From positions 535,901-563,400 of the forward strand of contig CAUJGJ010000277.1 in assembly GCA_963170055.1 (NCBI GenBank): a DNA stretch of 27,500 nt. The letters run 5' to 3'. Positions 17,402 through 27,500 of the stretch are shown here, in pieces. The stretch's first letter is position 1. Every line of letters starts with the position of its first letter. The stretch comes from Halisarca cf. caerulea. Lineage: Eukaryota; Porifera; Demospongiae; Chondrillida; Halisarcidae. The translations under genes and the position numbers were made by a program. The notes beneath the pieces were generated by a model. The model did no database searches. It saw only the letters and a program-made list of their open reading frames with translations, and was not told the origin of the DNA.

Positions 17402-18088
17402 CTACCGAGTACAGTCAGTTCTCTTATAGACAATGAGATCATTCCAGTCGTATGCTGCTACAACAAAGCTGTTCTCATTTCCAAGAAACTTTGCACCACA
17501 AAGTTGCTTGTTGGGCACTTGATGACTAAAGATGTGAGAGACCTGAGGCAGGAGAAGAGCTTTAGAAAACCCTCATACACATCTCCCCTTACAACTCCAA
17601 CCAACCTGTCCTTTGCTTTCTTTCGGAAGCTGCCATATTGCAAGTGTGCAATCCTCAGAAACTGTCAACAGCTGAAAATGACCAAATCAAAACACAAGAG
17701 ACAGACAATGCAGACACAGCAATCTGCACTCAGACACAGCAATCTGCACTCAGACACAATACATCGTATGCACTCAGACACAATAGAAACAGATAATATG
17801 GCCGCTTCACCTTGCCCGAAAGTATATCCACATCTAAGGCCATGACTGTCTGAGCGTGTGCTACAATCTCCACCATAAGACTGCCCTCCGACATTGAGTA
17901 GAGTCGAACATGTCCTGAGCTAAATCCAGTAACCAGCACATCTCTGTGCACACCAATGGCAGTGCATGGAACACTGCAAATAGTAAAGATTAGTGCGCGA
18001 TGACTTCATGGTCACCTGCTTGAAGAATCAATATGCACACACCAGTGTACATACACACAAATCTACACACACACACATAAATGTACAC

Positions 18089-18144
<56 letters not shown>

Positions 18145-18167
18145 ACACACACACACACAGACATACA

Positions 18168-18218
<51 letters not shown>

Positions 18219-18258
18219 ACACACACACGCACACACACACACACAGTGCACACACACA

Positions 18259-18313
<55 letters not shown>

Positions 18314-18326
18314 ACACACACAGACA

Positions 18327-18395
<69 letters not shown>

Positions 18396-18408
18396 ACACA
18401 CACAGACA

Positions 18409-18472
<64 letters not shown>

Positions 18473-20819
18473 GTGGCCACTTCAGGGGTATAGTAATCAA
18501 CTACCATTGCAATTATCTGAGTATTACAGCAGTCCAATTACCATTGCAACTACATTTCCACAATTACCATTACAATTAGTAATTACAAATATGTTCCTGG
18601 ATGCGTGCAAAATTTACTACACCTTAGCAAGTTTTCATATTTGTAGTGACATTTGCCACTTCAACAAGTCACTGTACCAATTGTAGCACATGACTTGGCC
18701 TCAAACTGCCCAAAATCCACCTCCTTAGGGGGAGAATATATCCACAGGTATAAAAGATACCCATAAAAGTAGTTGCATGGTAATTGTGTAATGTAATTCA
18801 AATAGCGAAATGATGCCAATTACCATTACGACTACTCTGAGACTGAAACAGCTCCATTACAATTACATTACCATTACCAGCAAATGTATACCTAATTACA
18901 ATTAATTACAATTACTAATTGTGTAATGTGCTTCACATAGCAAAATGATGCCAATTACCATTATGAATACTCTGAGACTGAAACAGCTCCATTACAATTA
19001 CATTACCATTACCAGCAAAAGTATACCTAATTACAATTAATTACAATTACTAATAACCATTACCACAACACTGACACACACACACACACACACACACACA
19101 CAAGTCACCCTTTCCAGCCAAATACAATGTTCTCTTGATGATTAGGTTGCCAGAGGTTGATGAGTCCTCCCTCGTCGGAGACAACAACATGGCCGCTCTC
19201 ACTACATTTAACATCACACACTGGAGAGGGGGGGTTAGGGGAGCTGAGCTCTCCACTGACCGTCACTTCTGTCAACACAAGGACTGTCCCGTGAGATGTG
19301 CCTGACAGCAGCAGAATAAGGTACGAAAAATGCATTCCACAACCATTCTGCAATCTAGCTGACATGCAAGTGCCCATACTACCAAGTACACAACACAATG
19401 TGGGCATGTAGCACAATGTGGGTGTATAACACAATGTGGGCGTGTAACACAATGTGGGCATGTAACACACATACCAATGAATATCTGGTTTCCATGACTT
19501 GCTATGCCACGGCAGAAATGTCCATCTAGATTAAGTGGATAATAAGAACAAATGCTATTTCAGCAGATCAACAGCTTGTCCTGTGGACGTGTAGGGAATG
19601 TCTCAGTGGAGGTGTACAGGATGCCCCAGTGGAGGTGTAGGGGATGTCCCAGTGGAGGTGTAGGGAATTTCCCAGGAAAGACATAGCCAGGCACTACCCC
19701 AAGGGAGGAAAAGGCTTCCTTGCAAATAACAAGAGGTAAAGCTCTGCATTCACATGTGCACATTGCACACTACCACTCCTACCACCACTACACACAGACC
19801 TTGCACACTACCACTCCTACCACCACTACACACAGACCTTGCACACTACCACTCCTACCACCACTACACACAGACCTTGCACACTACCACTCCTACCACC
19901 ACTACACACAGACCTTGCACACTACCACTCCTATCACCACTACACACAGACCTTACACACTACCACTCCTACCACCACTACACACAGACCTTGCACACTA
20001 CCACTCCTACCACCACTACACACAGACCTTGCACACTACCACTCCTATCACCACTACACACAGACCTTGCACACTACCACTCCTACCACCACTACACACA
20101 GACCTTACACACTACCACTCCTACCACCACTACACACAGACCTTGCACACTACCACTCCTATCACCACTACACACAGACCTTGCACACTACCACTCCTAC
20201 ACACAGACCTTGCACACTACCACTCCTACACACAGACCTTGCACACTACCACTCCTACACACAGACCTTGCACACTACCACTCCTACCACCACTACACAC
20301 AGACCTTGCACACTACCACTCCTACATACAGACCTTGCACACTACCACTCCTACACACAGACCTTGCACACTGCCACTCCTACCACCACTACACACAGAC
20401 CTTGCACACTACCACTCCTACCACCACTACACACAGACCTTGCACACTACCACTCCTACCACTCCTACACACAGACCTGGTAATGACAGCCTCAATGGAT
20501 CATACACACACATAAGTACCTGGTCCTGGGTAAGGGAATGGTTCCAGTTTGAAGTTGAGGAGCAGTGTCTCACCAGAGTGACTGAAGATCTGTTGGCATC
20601 AGTAACAATAGGTAAACCTGGTAAAAGCAACTCTGTACTAATCTCTTGGTCTATTGGACCAACCTGGAATCCGGTGTAAGTGGCCAAGACAAGTAGTAAT
20701 CTACCTCCGCTAAGAATACACCATTTGGCCTGCATTGCAAAACAGAGAAGAGACAAAGGAGCTGTAAACTCACAGATGTGAGGGTCACATAAAATATGAT
20801 ATTGAAACTGTCCGGCCAG

Positions 20820-20880
<61 letters not shown>

Positions 20881-20885
20881 ACACA

Positions 20886-20957
<72 letters not shown>

Positions 20958-21340
20958 GGGTGTCTAGCCATGCACACGCACCCATGGTGTCTAGCCAGAG
21001 CACACCTAGGGTATCCACATGGAACTTAGTGCTGAGGTGCTGCCTGCCAGCATCAGGTAGGACAGAAAGGTATCCGTATCCTAAAACTTGCACTCACTTG
21101 AGTTATAATAGCAGGGTCTTCCTCTTTGCTATCAGCTCTACTAGGAACCCTACGATTCTGTGTCTGTCCCTCAGCACTACAACCATCTCGAACAAGCTCC
21201 ACTTCGGCCTTGTGTACCACTGTAAAGACGTTTATCTCCTCACCCGTGCGCTCCTCTTCCGTGGATAGTAATTCTAGGTTGTTGCAGAGATACGAAGGAC
21301 TACCTCGTAAGCTAACTAATCTTTCCTCTGCAAATGCCAT
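17402..21340 (-). CDS. WDR54: WD repeat-containing protein 54
   Basis: Exons on the minus strand: 21340-21098 (ATG), 20729-20664, [one unresolved], 19525-19475, 19301-19109, 17973-17811, 17671-17606 and 17542-17402 (TAG at 17404-17402). The N-terminus LVSLRGSPSYLCNNLELL, then FTVVH and IITQ, closely matches the conserved start of WDR54. Later pieces match along the whole protein: CRGIASHG; GGLINLWQP; VPCTAIG; GFSSGHVRLYSM; EIVAHAQTVMALDV; LLTVSEDCTLAIWQLP; KQLCGAKF; FVVAAYDW. Known exons give about 307 residues against 334 in human. About 20 are missing between exons 2 and 4; a candidate with TLVRHC (20520-20618) is in roughly the right place but no junction fits cleanly. The family is a small beta-propeller of poorly known role. 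Divergent from MGAT2. Confidence 0.92.
18056..18471 (+). repeat. Compound (CA)n microsatellite in a WDR54 intron
   Basis: About 415 bases of CA with CATA, CAGA, CGTA and CAAA interruptions. The block acgtacacacacagacacac occurs twice (about 18310 and 18392), showing duplication of a larger unit of about 82 bases. Confidence 0.92.
18781..19050 (+). repeat. Two tandem copies of a 135-bp sequence in a WDR54 intron
   Basis: taattgtgtaatgt ... aatgatgccaattaccatta ... ctgagactgaaacagctcca occurs at 18781-18915 and 18916-19050 with few differences. The surrounding sequence (18480-19060) is enriched in attacaatta/taattgtaat motifs. Otherwise the 18472-19070 stretch shows nothing recognisable. Confidence 0.85.
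19072..19102 (+). repeat. (CA)n microsatellite next to a WDR54 donor site
   Basis: Starts five bases from the donor gtgact at 19108-19103 on the minus strand. In the transcript it is a UG run just inside the intron. Confidence 0.9.
19393..19467 (+). repeat. 18-bp tandem repeat, four units
   Basis: cacaatgtgggcatgtag and variants (tgtgtataa, cgtgtaa). Lies in the WDR54 intron directly after the short exon 19475-19525. A second small array of about 30-bp units (cagtggaggtgtaggg) lies at 19579-19672. Confidence 0.85.
19768..20478 (+). repeat. 38-bp minisatellite with 29-bp short units, WDR54 intron
   Basis: About twenty copies of cttgcacactaccactccta followed by ccaccactacacacagac. Five or so units lack the nine-base ccaccacta. 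All plus-strand frames stay open through it, an artefact of composition. Confidence 0.92.
20821..20957 (+). repeat. (CA)n microsatellite in WDR54 intron 1
   Basis: CA run with acgtacacacgt interruptions, between exon 1 (ending 21098) and exon 2 (starting 20729) of the minus-strand gene. Confidence 0.93.
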
Positions 21341-21586
21341 TTCAACTTATATTTCGGAGCATCTGCAAAATAATCCGGCTTTGGTTGCGCTCCAGAACCG
21401 TCTTGCAAATTGAGCTGTCTTCCTCCCACCATAGATCGGGCTGTCCCCTGCACCTTTCTCGCCCACAGGGCGTTTGTGGGGCTGGCTAGCTTCAGAGGGT
21501 CACTGGGCTAGCTTGTTAGGCTGTTACCCAGTACACGCCGTCCGAGCGCCAACATAAGACATCCCAATGCATATGGTGGTGACAAG
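21341..21586. promoter_or_regulatory. Short divergent promoter region, WDR54 and MGAT2
   Basis: 246 bases separate the two start codons. Roughly 21450-21522 resembles the right half of the foldback element at 12822-12907: acagggcgtttgtgggg and ggctagctt, then gggctagcttgttagg(c)t. So part of this intergenic region is probably transposon-derived. No TATA box seen. Confidence 0.5.
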
Positions 21587-22685
21587 ATGAAGAGGCGGTC
21601 GTATTTGAATGTTCTTCTTTTGGCTATCATAGTAACTCTCTTTATACCCGTGTTATTGTACCTATCCCTTGGATACTCAAACATAGAATCTGTAAGGCCC
21701 ACTGAAGTATCTCTCCGTCCGCGATCGAAACATCGAGGGAGAAAGTTGGACAGCGTCTCGTCAAATTTCCCGAAGATTCGTGAGGGTCCCAAGTCTTTAC
21801 CGCCGCGGACACATCCAACAGTCAGAACAGTTGTCACCCCACAGCAAACGACTACCCGTACACCCAACGCTCAAAGGATTGTAGAGAATGAGTCGACTAC
21901 AAACAATAGCTCCGTGAACGGAACTGGTCAGACCCTGAATAAGGCATTTCTGGAGAAATTAAATAGCTTGGAGCACGTCTACAACGCAGATGACTTTCCC
22001 GCCCTGTCCTCGGAGGACATGATATTCGTGGTTCAAGTTCACAAGAGAATTCATTACCTCAGGTATCTACTTGAATCCTTTTCACAAGCCAAAGACATTG
22101 GACAAGTCTTGTTGATATTCAGTCACGACTACTATGATGAAGAAATAAACAAACAAATTCAGAGTATAAAATACTGCAAGGCATGTTATTCTGTGTGTTT
22201 CTTGTATGTAAGGCTGGTTGTGTCTTTCCTTAGTGACCCACCTGCCATCGTGACAGCATAGATCTATGGTGACAGCCTCTATAACAGGGTACATCTTACC
22301 CTAGTCTCGCAAAGCCAGACCCCAATCTTGCCATTACACGGCCTGCAAATGGCGGCGAGAGCGTGTCTGGCTATGCAAGACTAATGTTACCCTCAGCAGA
22401 GTTTCCCCTTTAATGCACCACCACATGCAGTCAATGCAAGCTTTATGCAATCTGTTTGAAATGGATTGTGTTGTGTCCGTGATTTAATCTTCCTGAACTT
22501 TGAGGATTTTTACATCTTCCTGTCATCAAAGACCAACTTCCTCCCTCCTTCATTACAGGTACTTCAGCTGTTCTTCCCATACTCTATGCAACTTCATCCA
22601 AACACTTTCCCTGGGGAATCCCCAGATGATTGCGGACGTGACTTTACTAGAGAACAGTGAGACAAACACATTCACACGCATGCAT

Positions 22686-22727
<42 letters not shown>

Positions 22728-22766
22728 GCACATACACACGCACGCAAGCACACACACGCACGCACG

Positions 22767-22798
<32 letters not shown>

Positions 22799-22850
22799 CG
22801 CATGCAAGCACACACACGCACGCACACACACACACATACACACACACATA

Positions 22851-22925
<75 letters not shown>

Positions 22926-25641
22926 CTTCTCCATGTACAGAGCACGGAAGGTGAAGTGCGCTAATTGGGAGCACCCTGACCACTATGGGCACTACAGGAC
23001 AGCGTCAGTGACAGCCATCAAGCACCACTGGTGGTGGAAGATCAACAAGGTTTTTGACGGTCTGAAGCTGACAGCCAACTTCAATGGAACAGTCTTTTTC
23101 TTGGAAGAGGACCACTACATCAGTCCTGATGCCGTGATGGTAGCAAGAGATCTTGTTCAGCTCAGACGAAGGTCTGCGCGTGAACCACCATGTTGTATTC
23201 ATGATCATGTAGTGATGTCTGGTCTCGTCTGTTATGATGACATGTGGAGTTTAGACTTGTGTCTTGTCTGATCCTGTCTGGTGTCTAGACAGTCATGTCT
23301 TGGTTTTGGTGTCTAGACAGTCATGTCTTGTGTTGGTCTTATGTGTCTAGTCCTGTCTTGTCCCTGGTTCTTGTGCCTGGTTTTGTCTTGTTTGCCTTTG
23401 TGCACTGCTTAGCCTGTTCTTTGACTGGTCTTCCTCCAGGGAATGTCAACAGTGTGACTTTGTCAATCTTGGGATGTACACTGGGAACTCAGCATTTTCC
23501 ACCCACAGCCATCTTGTGAGTTCTGCCTTCTACACAGGGCTTGCATACATGTGTGTCATCAGTTCGTGTACTTGCATTTATGTGTGTGCTATGTGCAGTC
23601 TACAGTACATACATGTTATGTATGTTTGCATATGTACATAGGAATTTATACTGTATTATCTGACCTGCACATACATACATACAAACCCCTTGTCCTGTGT
23701 GCTCTACCCTCGACCATCTTGTCCTGTGTGCTCTACCCTCGACCACCTTGTCCCCTTGTCCTGTGTGCTCTACCCTCGACCACCTTGTCCCCTTGTCCTG
23801 TGTGCTCTACCCTCGACCACCTTGTCCCCTTGTCCTGTGTGCTCTACCCTCGACCACCTTGTCCCCTTGTCCCGTGTGCTCTACCCTCCACCACCTTGTC
23901 CCCTTGTCCTGTGTGCTCTACCCTCCACCACCTTGTCCCCTTGTCCTGTGTGCTCTACCCTCCACCACCTTGTCCCCTTGTCCTGTGTGCTCTACCCTCG
24001 ACCACCTTGTCCCCTTGTCCTGTGTGCTCTACCCTCGACCACCTTGTCCCCTTGTCCCGTGTGCTCTACCCTCCACCACCTTGTCCCCTTGTCCTGTGTG
24101 CTCTACCCTCGACCACCTTGTCCCCTTGTCCTGTGTGCTCTACCCTCGACCACCTTGTCCCCTTGTCCTGTGTGCTCTACCCTCGACCACCTTGTCCCTT
24201 TGTCCCGTGTGCTCTACCCTCCACCACCTTGTCCCCTTGTCCTGTGTGCTCTACCCTCGACCACCTTGTCCCCTTGTCCTGTGTGCTCTACCCTCGACCA
24301 CCTTGTCCCCTTGTCCCGTGTGCTCTACTCTCAACCACCTTGTCCCCTTGTCCTGTGTGCTCTACCCTCGACCACCTTGTCCCCTTGTCCCGTGTGCTCT
24401 ACCCTCCACCACCTTGTCCCCTTGTCCTGTGTGCTCTACCCTCGACCACCTTGTCCCCTTGTCCCGTGTGCTCTACTCTCAACCACCTTGTCCCCTTGTC
24501 CTGTGTGCTCTACTCTCAACCACCTTGTCCCCTTGTCCTGTGTGCTCTACCCTCAACCACCTTGTCCCCTTGTCCCGTGTGCTCTACCCTCAACCACCTT
24601 GTCCCCTTGTCCTGTGTGCTCTACCCTCGACCACCTTGTCCCCTTGTCCTGTGTGCTCTACCCTCCACCACCTTGTCCCCTTGTCCCGTGTGCTCTACCC
24701 TCGACCACCTTGTCCCCTTGTCCCGTGTGCTCTACCCTCGACCACCTTGTCCCCTTGTCCTGTGTGAGAAATAGAGCCATCTACAGTATGGCGAACTTTC
24801 CATATTAAGCACAAGGTACATACAAAGGACTGTGCTTGGGATTCCTAACTATGGCCTCCCTGTACACTTCCACTGCATTTCGAACCTCCAAGAGGGGGGC
24901 CTGTCCACAAAGGACGAAGAGGGGGGCCACTCCACAAAGGACGAAGATGTTGAATTTGCTTTCTCTCCAATGTGTCCTTTAAATGGCGATTCCACTGCAC
25001 TTCCACAGCAGTGCATCGACACACCTCTGTGTATCTTACTGCGTGAATTCTTGACACACCCACCGCATGAGTAATTGACACACCCACCGTGTGAGTGCTT
25101 AATGCACTCGCTGTTTGTGGGTACTGGTCACACCCACTGTCACACCCACTGTACGTGGGTACTGGTCACACCCACTGTTCGTGGGTACTGGTCACACCCA
25201 CTGTTCATGGGTACTGGTCACACCCACTGTTCATGGGTACTGGTCACACCCACTGTACGTGGGTACTGGTCACACCCACTGTTCATGGGTACTGGTCACA
25301 CCCACTCTTTGCTGTACATTTACAGGCTTATGGAACATTGTGGTATTCTGCCAAGCACAACATGGGATTTGGAATGGATCGACAAACTTGGACCCGGATC
25401 AGATCTTGCTCTTCTGCATTTTGTGAATTTGATGACTACAACTGGGACTGGTCCATGTCCTCACTCAGTAAAAGTTGTATAGCTCCACCTCTAAGAGTCC
25501 TGTTGACTTCAGCGCCTCGAATATTCCATGCGGGAACATGGTGTGTGTTTGTGTGTGTGTGTGTGTATCTTTTTCTCTCTCTTTCGGTGTGTGTGTGTGT
25601 ATCTCTCTGTGTGTGTATCTGTGTGTGTGTGTGTGTGTGCA

Positions 25642-25672
<31 letters not shown>

Positions 25673-26184
25673 CTCTCTGTGTGTGTATCTCTGTGTGTGT
25701 GTGTATCTGTGTGTGTGTGTGCGCGCGCGTGCGTGTGTGTGTGTGTGTGTGTGTATGTCTCTCTGTGTGTGTATCTCTGTGTGTGTGTGTGGGGGGGGGG
25801 GGGGGGGGGCATCTGTGTGTGTATGTCTCTCTATGTGTGTATCTCTCTGTGTGTGGGGGGGGGGGGGGCATCTGTGTGTGAATACGCATGTAGATGTACA
25901 TACGTATGTAGATGCATCTATGTATGTACAGTATGTTTCACTCTGTTCATGTCATATTCAGTGGAACTCATCAGAAGAAATCTTGTGATTGGGATAAAGA
26001 CATCAGAAGAATAAGATCAACTCTTCAAAATAATAAGAATTTCCTCTTCCCAAACAAGCTGGAATTGACTGCGGACACAAGTGCAACCAAAAACTTCCTG
26101 GGAAGAATAAAGTCACTGAAGGGTTATGGAGGTTGGGGAGACCCGAGAGATGTTGCACTCTGCAGGAGCTTTGTCTACTCCTAG
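21587..26184 (+). CDS. MGAT2: Alpha-1,6-mannosyl-glycoprotein 2-beta-N-acetylglucosaminyltransferase
   Basis: A Golgi type II membrane enzyme that adds GlcNAc to the alpha-1,6 mannose arm, completing biantennary N-glycans. Exons: 21587-22180 (or 22207), 22559-22656, 22941 to about 23191-23221, 23440 to 23475 or 23515, possibly 24787-24815, 25326-25540 and 25962-26184 (TAG). Residues 8-28 are the membrane anchor ([20 protein letters not shown]), followed by a Ser/Thr/Pro stem to about 120. Family hallmarks in order: [73 protein letters not shown] (metal/UDP-binding acidic site), [42 protein letters not shown]. The middle (23190-25325) is stretched by a 1-kb minisatellite and its splicing is unsure; about 490 residues in all against 447 in human. 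Confidence 0.93.
22291..22393. mobile_element. 80-bp foldback element with imperfect 11-bp target duplication
   Basis: The element 22303-22382 begins AGTCTCGCAAAGCCAGAC and ends with the complement of AGTCTTGCATAGCCAGAC. Flanks catcttaccct (22292-22302) and aatgttaccct (22383-22393) match at 9 of 11. It lies in MGAT2 intron 1. Closest relative in the window is 6118-6223. Confidence 0.75.
22685..22922 (+). repeat. (CA)n microsatellite making up most of MGAT2 intron 2
   Basis: The intron 22657-22940 is almost only CA with CG/CATA interruptions. The donor CA|gtgaga and acceptor tgtacag bracket it, and the phase-2 junction restores REQARKVKC. Reading through would hit TGA immediately. Confidence 0.93.
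23688..24767 (+). repeat. 37-bp minisatellite of about 29 units in an MGAT2 intron
   Basis: Unit ccttgtcctgtgtgctctac followed by cctcgaccaccttgtcc. Variants: tcccgtg, ctccacc, ctcaacc. 37 is not a multiple of three and no frame of the unit has a stop, so all three plus frames stay open for over 1 kb. These are not genes. Confidence 0.95.
24787..24815 (+). other. Possible 29-bp MGAT2 exon
   Basis: Acceptor catctacag|TA and donor AAG|gtacat enclose WRTFHIKHK. Joined in phase to [14 protein letters not shown] it aligns well with the region before HNMG in other MGAT2 proteins (RSF ... W ... HNMG). It requires the preceding exon to end in phase 1 at 23475 (T|gtacac), a weaker donor than gtgagt at 23516. 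Confidence 0.4.
25125..25310 (+). repeat. 26-bp minisatellite just upstream of an MGAT2 exon
   Basis: About seven copies of gtgggtactggtcacaccca plus ctgttc/tac. It ends only about 15 bases before the acceptor acatttacag at 25325. A short duplicated gaggggggcc/cacaaaggacgaag block lies upstream at 24890-24945. Confidence 0.9.
25541..25880 (+). repeat. TG microsatellite with two poly-G tracts in the last MGAT2 intron
   Basis: Starts at the donor itself (ACATG|gtgtgtgtttgtgtg, 25541). It has (TG)n with tctctctgtgtgtgtatctc interruptions, a G run of about 19 at 25791-25809 and another of about 14 near 25855-25868, each followed by catctgtgtgtg. The second poly-G block looks like a duplicate of the first. 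Confidence 0.9.
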
Positions 26185-26556
26185 CCCGTGTCTGGAGCTC
26201 GTGGAAGGGGGAATCAAATTCACTCCACAAGTTCTAGAGGTTTAGGAGGAATTATATTTATGTAATAATTTCCGAGAACATATCTTTAACCCACCCTTGT
26301 GTACAGTGTGTGCCTCTCTGCATGCATTTCTATTCCAACCTCTCTGTTGACAATTCTGGTATTCTGCACACACCCAGCCTGTAAGCCTGGTAATCTCATA
26401 GCACTACCACACTGTGCTGTTTGTGAGTTTTGGTTACTAATTTGTAAATTTATTTTCTGCTCACATGCAGTTTATTTATTTAATTGACAATAACATAAAT
26501 ATACTCTATATATAGTAACAGTTGCTGCATGTGGTGTCCCTGGGGGTTGTCGGTCA
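26185..26556. other. Convergent intergenic region MGAT2/SUCLG1
   Basis: Holds both 3' untranslated regions. On the minus strand aataaataaa (26480-26471) is a good polyadenylation signal for SUCLG1, about 77 bases after its stop. I see no canonical AATAAA for MGAT2 on the plus strand. Confidence 0.5.
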
Positions 26557-27349
26557 TCACATCTTGCCAGCATTTCTCAGGGCTTGTTTCATGGCCACAC
26601 CCATTTCAGCAGGAGAGTCTGTTATAAGGACATTAGCTGACTGTAGAGCCTTGATCTACACGGAGGGGGGGGGGGGGGTACTGAGATGGGGACTTTGTGT
26701 GGCCATGCATGTACGGGTAGACATTAGTGATGCATATCATGTGTAGGCAAAAACATGGATGACTGGTGTGTGGGTGTGTATGTGTGAATACCTAATAGGC
26801 TATGCACACCATACAGTAATGTGCATGTAGTGTTATAACTACAATTACTTGGTCCCTTGAGTGGTTGTTGTAGAAAGGTTTACTGTATATCCCAATTCCC
26901 TGATTCCCCAGCCCAACCAGTTCACTAACCTTCTCGTCTGCTCCTCCTTTTCCTCCTGAAATGATAGCCCCAGCATGACCTGCACATGAGCAAGACGAAC
27001 GTCGTCACACAAAGTACACAACTGAACACACATCCAATCACCAGCACAACAGACCCCTACCACACCTGAACGCACACCCAATCACCAGCACGATAGACAC
27101 ACACACACACACAAACACACACACATACAAACACAAACACACAAACACACACACACACAAACACACACACATGCAAACACAAACACACAAACACACACAC
27201 ACAAACACACACACATACAAACACAAACACACAAACACACACACAAACACACACAAGACACACAGTTCAGTCTTCAACTCACCCATTCTCCTTCCTGGAG
27301 GAGCTGTACGACCAGCAATGAAGGCTGCCACTGGCTTGGCTTTGGGACC
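26557..27349 (-). CDS. SUCLG1: Succinate-CoA ligase alpha subunit, mitochondrial, 3' part
   Basis: Three minus-strand exons join in phase: 27349-27283 (GPKAKPVAAFIAGRTAPPGR and RMG), 26979-26930 (HAGAIISGGKGGADEK) and 26655-26557 (IKALQSANVLITDSPAEMGV ... NAGKM, TGA at 26559-26557). The run FIAG-TAPPGRRMGHAGAII-GGKGGA is the conserved C-terminal part of the alpha subunit. It lies in the second flavodoxin-like domain and ends in the SPA-MG motif. The enzyme converts succinyl-CoA to succinate in the TCA cycle with ATP or GTP formation. The catalytic-His part and start lie right of the window. The acceptor of the last exon uses a poly-C tract (14 C) as its pyrimidine stretch. Confidence 0.93.
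26665..26678 (+). repeat. Poly-G run (poly-C on the coding strand of SUCLG1)
   Basis: Fourteen G on the plus strand, five bases from the last SUCLG1 acceptor (ctccgtgtag on the minus strand). It serves as the polypyrimidine tract. Confidence 0.9.
27099..27255 (+). repeat. Imperfect CA repeat with CAAA interruptions, SUCLG1 intron
   Basis: cacacaaacacacacacata units repeated between exons 27349-27283 and 26979-26930. The neighbouring sequence (26995-27085) contains the phrase ccaatcaccagca twice, a duplication of about 47 bases. Confidence 0.88.
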
Positions 27350-27500
27350 CTGAGAAAGAGAGATTCATGTCACTGGAGGTATCTATGCTGATAGGGTATG
27401 AAATACCATAGGTTTGGAAATTTATGTTAAGTATGTTTTCATTGTGCTATTACACTATTTTAAAGAAATCCGCACAAATCCGCACTGCAGCATGTTGAGT

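Noticed and set aside
19720..20679. Long plus-strand open frames rich in HYHSYHHYTQTL
   Set aside because: Produced by the 38-bp minisatellite in a WDR54 intron; the real gene is on the minus strand.
22650..22664. Premature stop in MGAT2 (REQ then TGA)
   Set aside because: The TGA lies inside a normal donor CA|gtgaga; splicing over the CA repeat restores the frame and the conserved GHYR/KHHWWWK block.
23551..24808. Three overlapping plus-strand open frames of 356-407 residues
   Set aside because: They are the three frames of a 37-bp minisatellite without stops; amino-acid sequence is pure repeat and lies in an MGAT2 intron.

Overview
The window is a stretch of animal nuclear DNA. Its genes are interrupted by many short GT-AG introns and belong to metazoan families: an immunoglobulin-type receptor tyrosine kinase (RTK), WDR54, MGAT2 and SUCLG1. 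Intergenic gaps are only about 220-370 bp, and introns are packed with CA/TG microsatellites and minisatellites. The compact layout and a receptor kinase divergent from vertebrate FGFR/VEGFR types fit a non-bilaterian marine invertebrate. A sponge is my best guess, but nothing in the sequence proves it.

Layout. 69-3487 (+): a kinase-less, single-pass Ig-like receptor; its first exon lies left of the window. 3777-4829 (-): an intronless 350-aa glutamine-amidotransferase-like protein. 5050-12293 (+): a complete 11-exon RTK whose ectodomain exons are near copies of those of the first gene, followed by a transmembrane segment and an active-looking kinase split by an approximately 250-aa insert. 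12809-16650: transposon territory. It holds a TACAGT-ended element with another small foldback element nested in it, then four 5'-truncated copies of one non-LTR retrotransposon, each starting right after a (TAA)n-like tract. 17402-21340 (-): WDR54. 21587-26184 (+): MGAT2, an N-glycan GlcNAc-transferase of the Golgi. 26557-27349 (-): the last three exons found of SUCLG1, the alpha subunit of mitochondrial succinate-CoA ligase.

Gene relations. Two divergent pairs share short promoter regions (amidotransferase-like/RTK, 220 bp; WDR54/MGAT2, 246 bp). Two pairs are convergent (kinase-less receptor/amidotransferase-like; MGAT2/SUCLG1). WDR54, MGAT2 and SUCLG1 are unrelated housekeeping genes. The two receptors look like a functional pair: nearly the same ligand-binding part, one copy with a kinase and one without. 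This pair is the most interesting system here.

Other notable structure: at least four small foldback elements with AGTCT-like ends and 11-bp target duplications; a 20-unit minisatellite carrying the palindrome TCTCGCGAGA or its CpG-decay form; a coding minisatellite with one tyrosine per unit in the kinase insert; and a WDR54 stop codon that runs almost directly into a 285-bp TG repeat. Exon boundaries were placed by eye from splice sites, phase and family resemblance. Ambiguous ones are marked.
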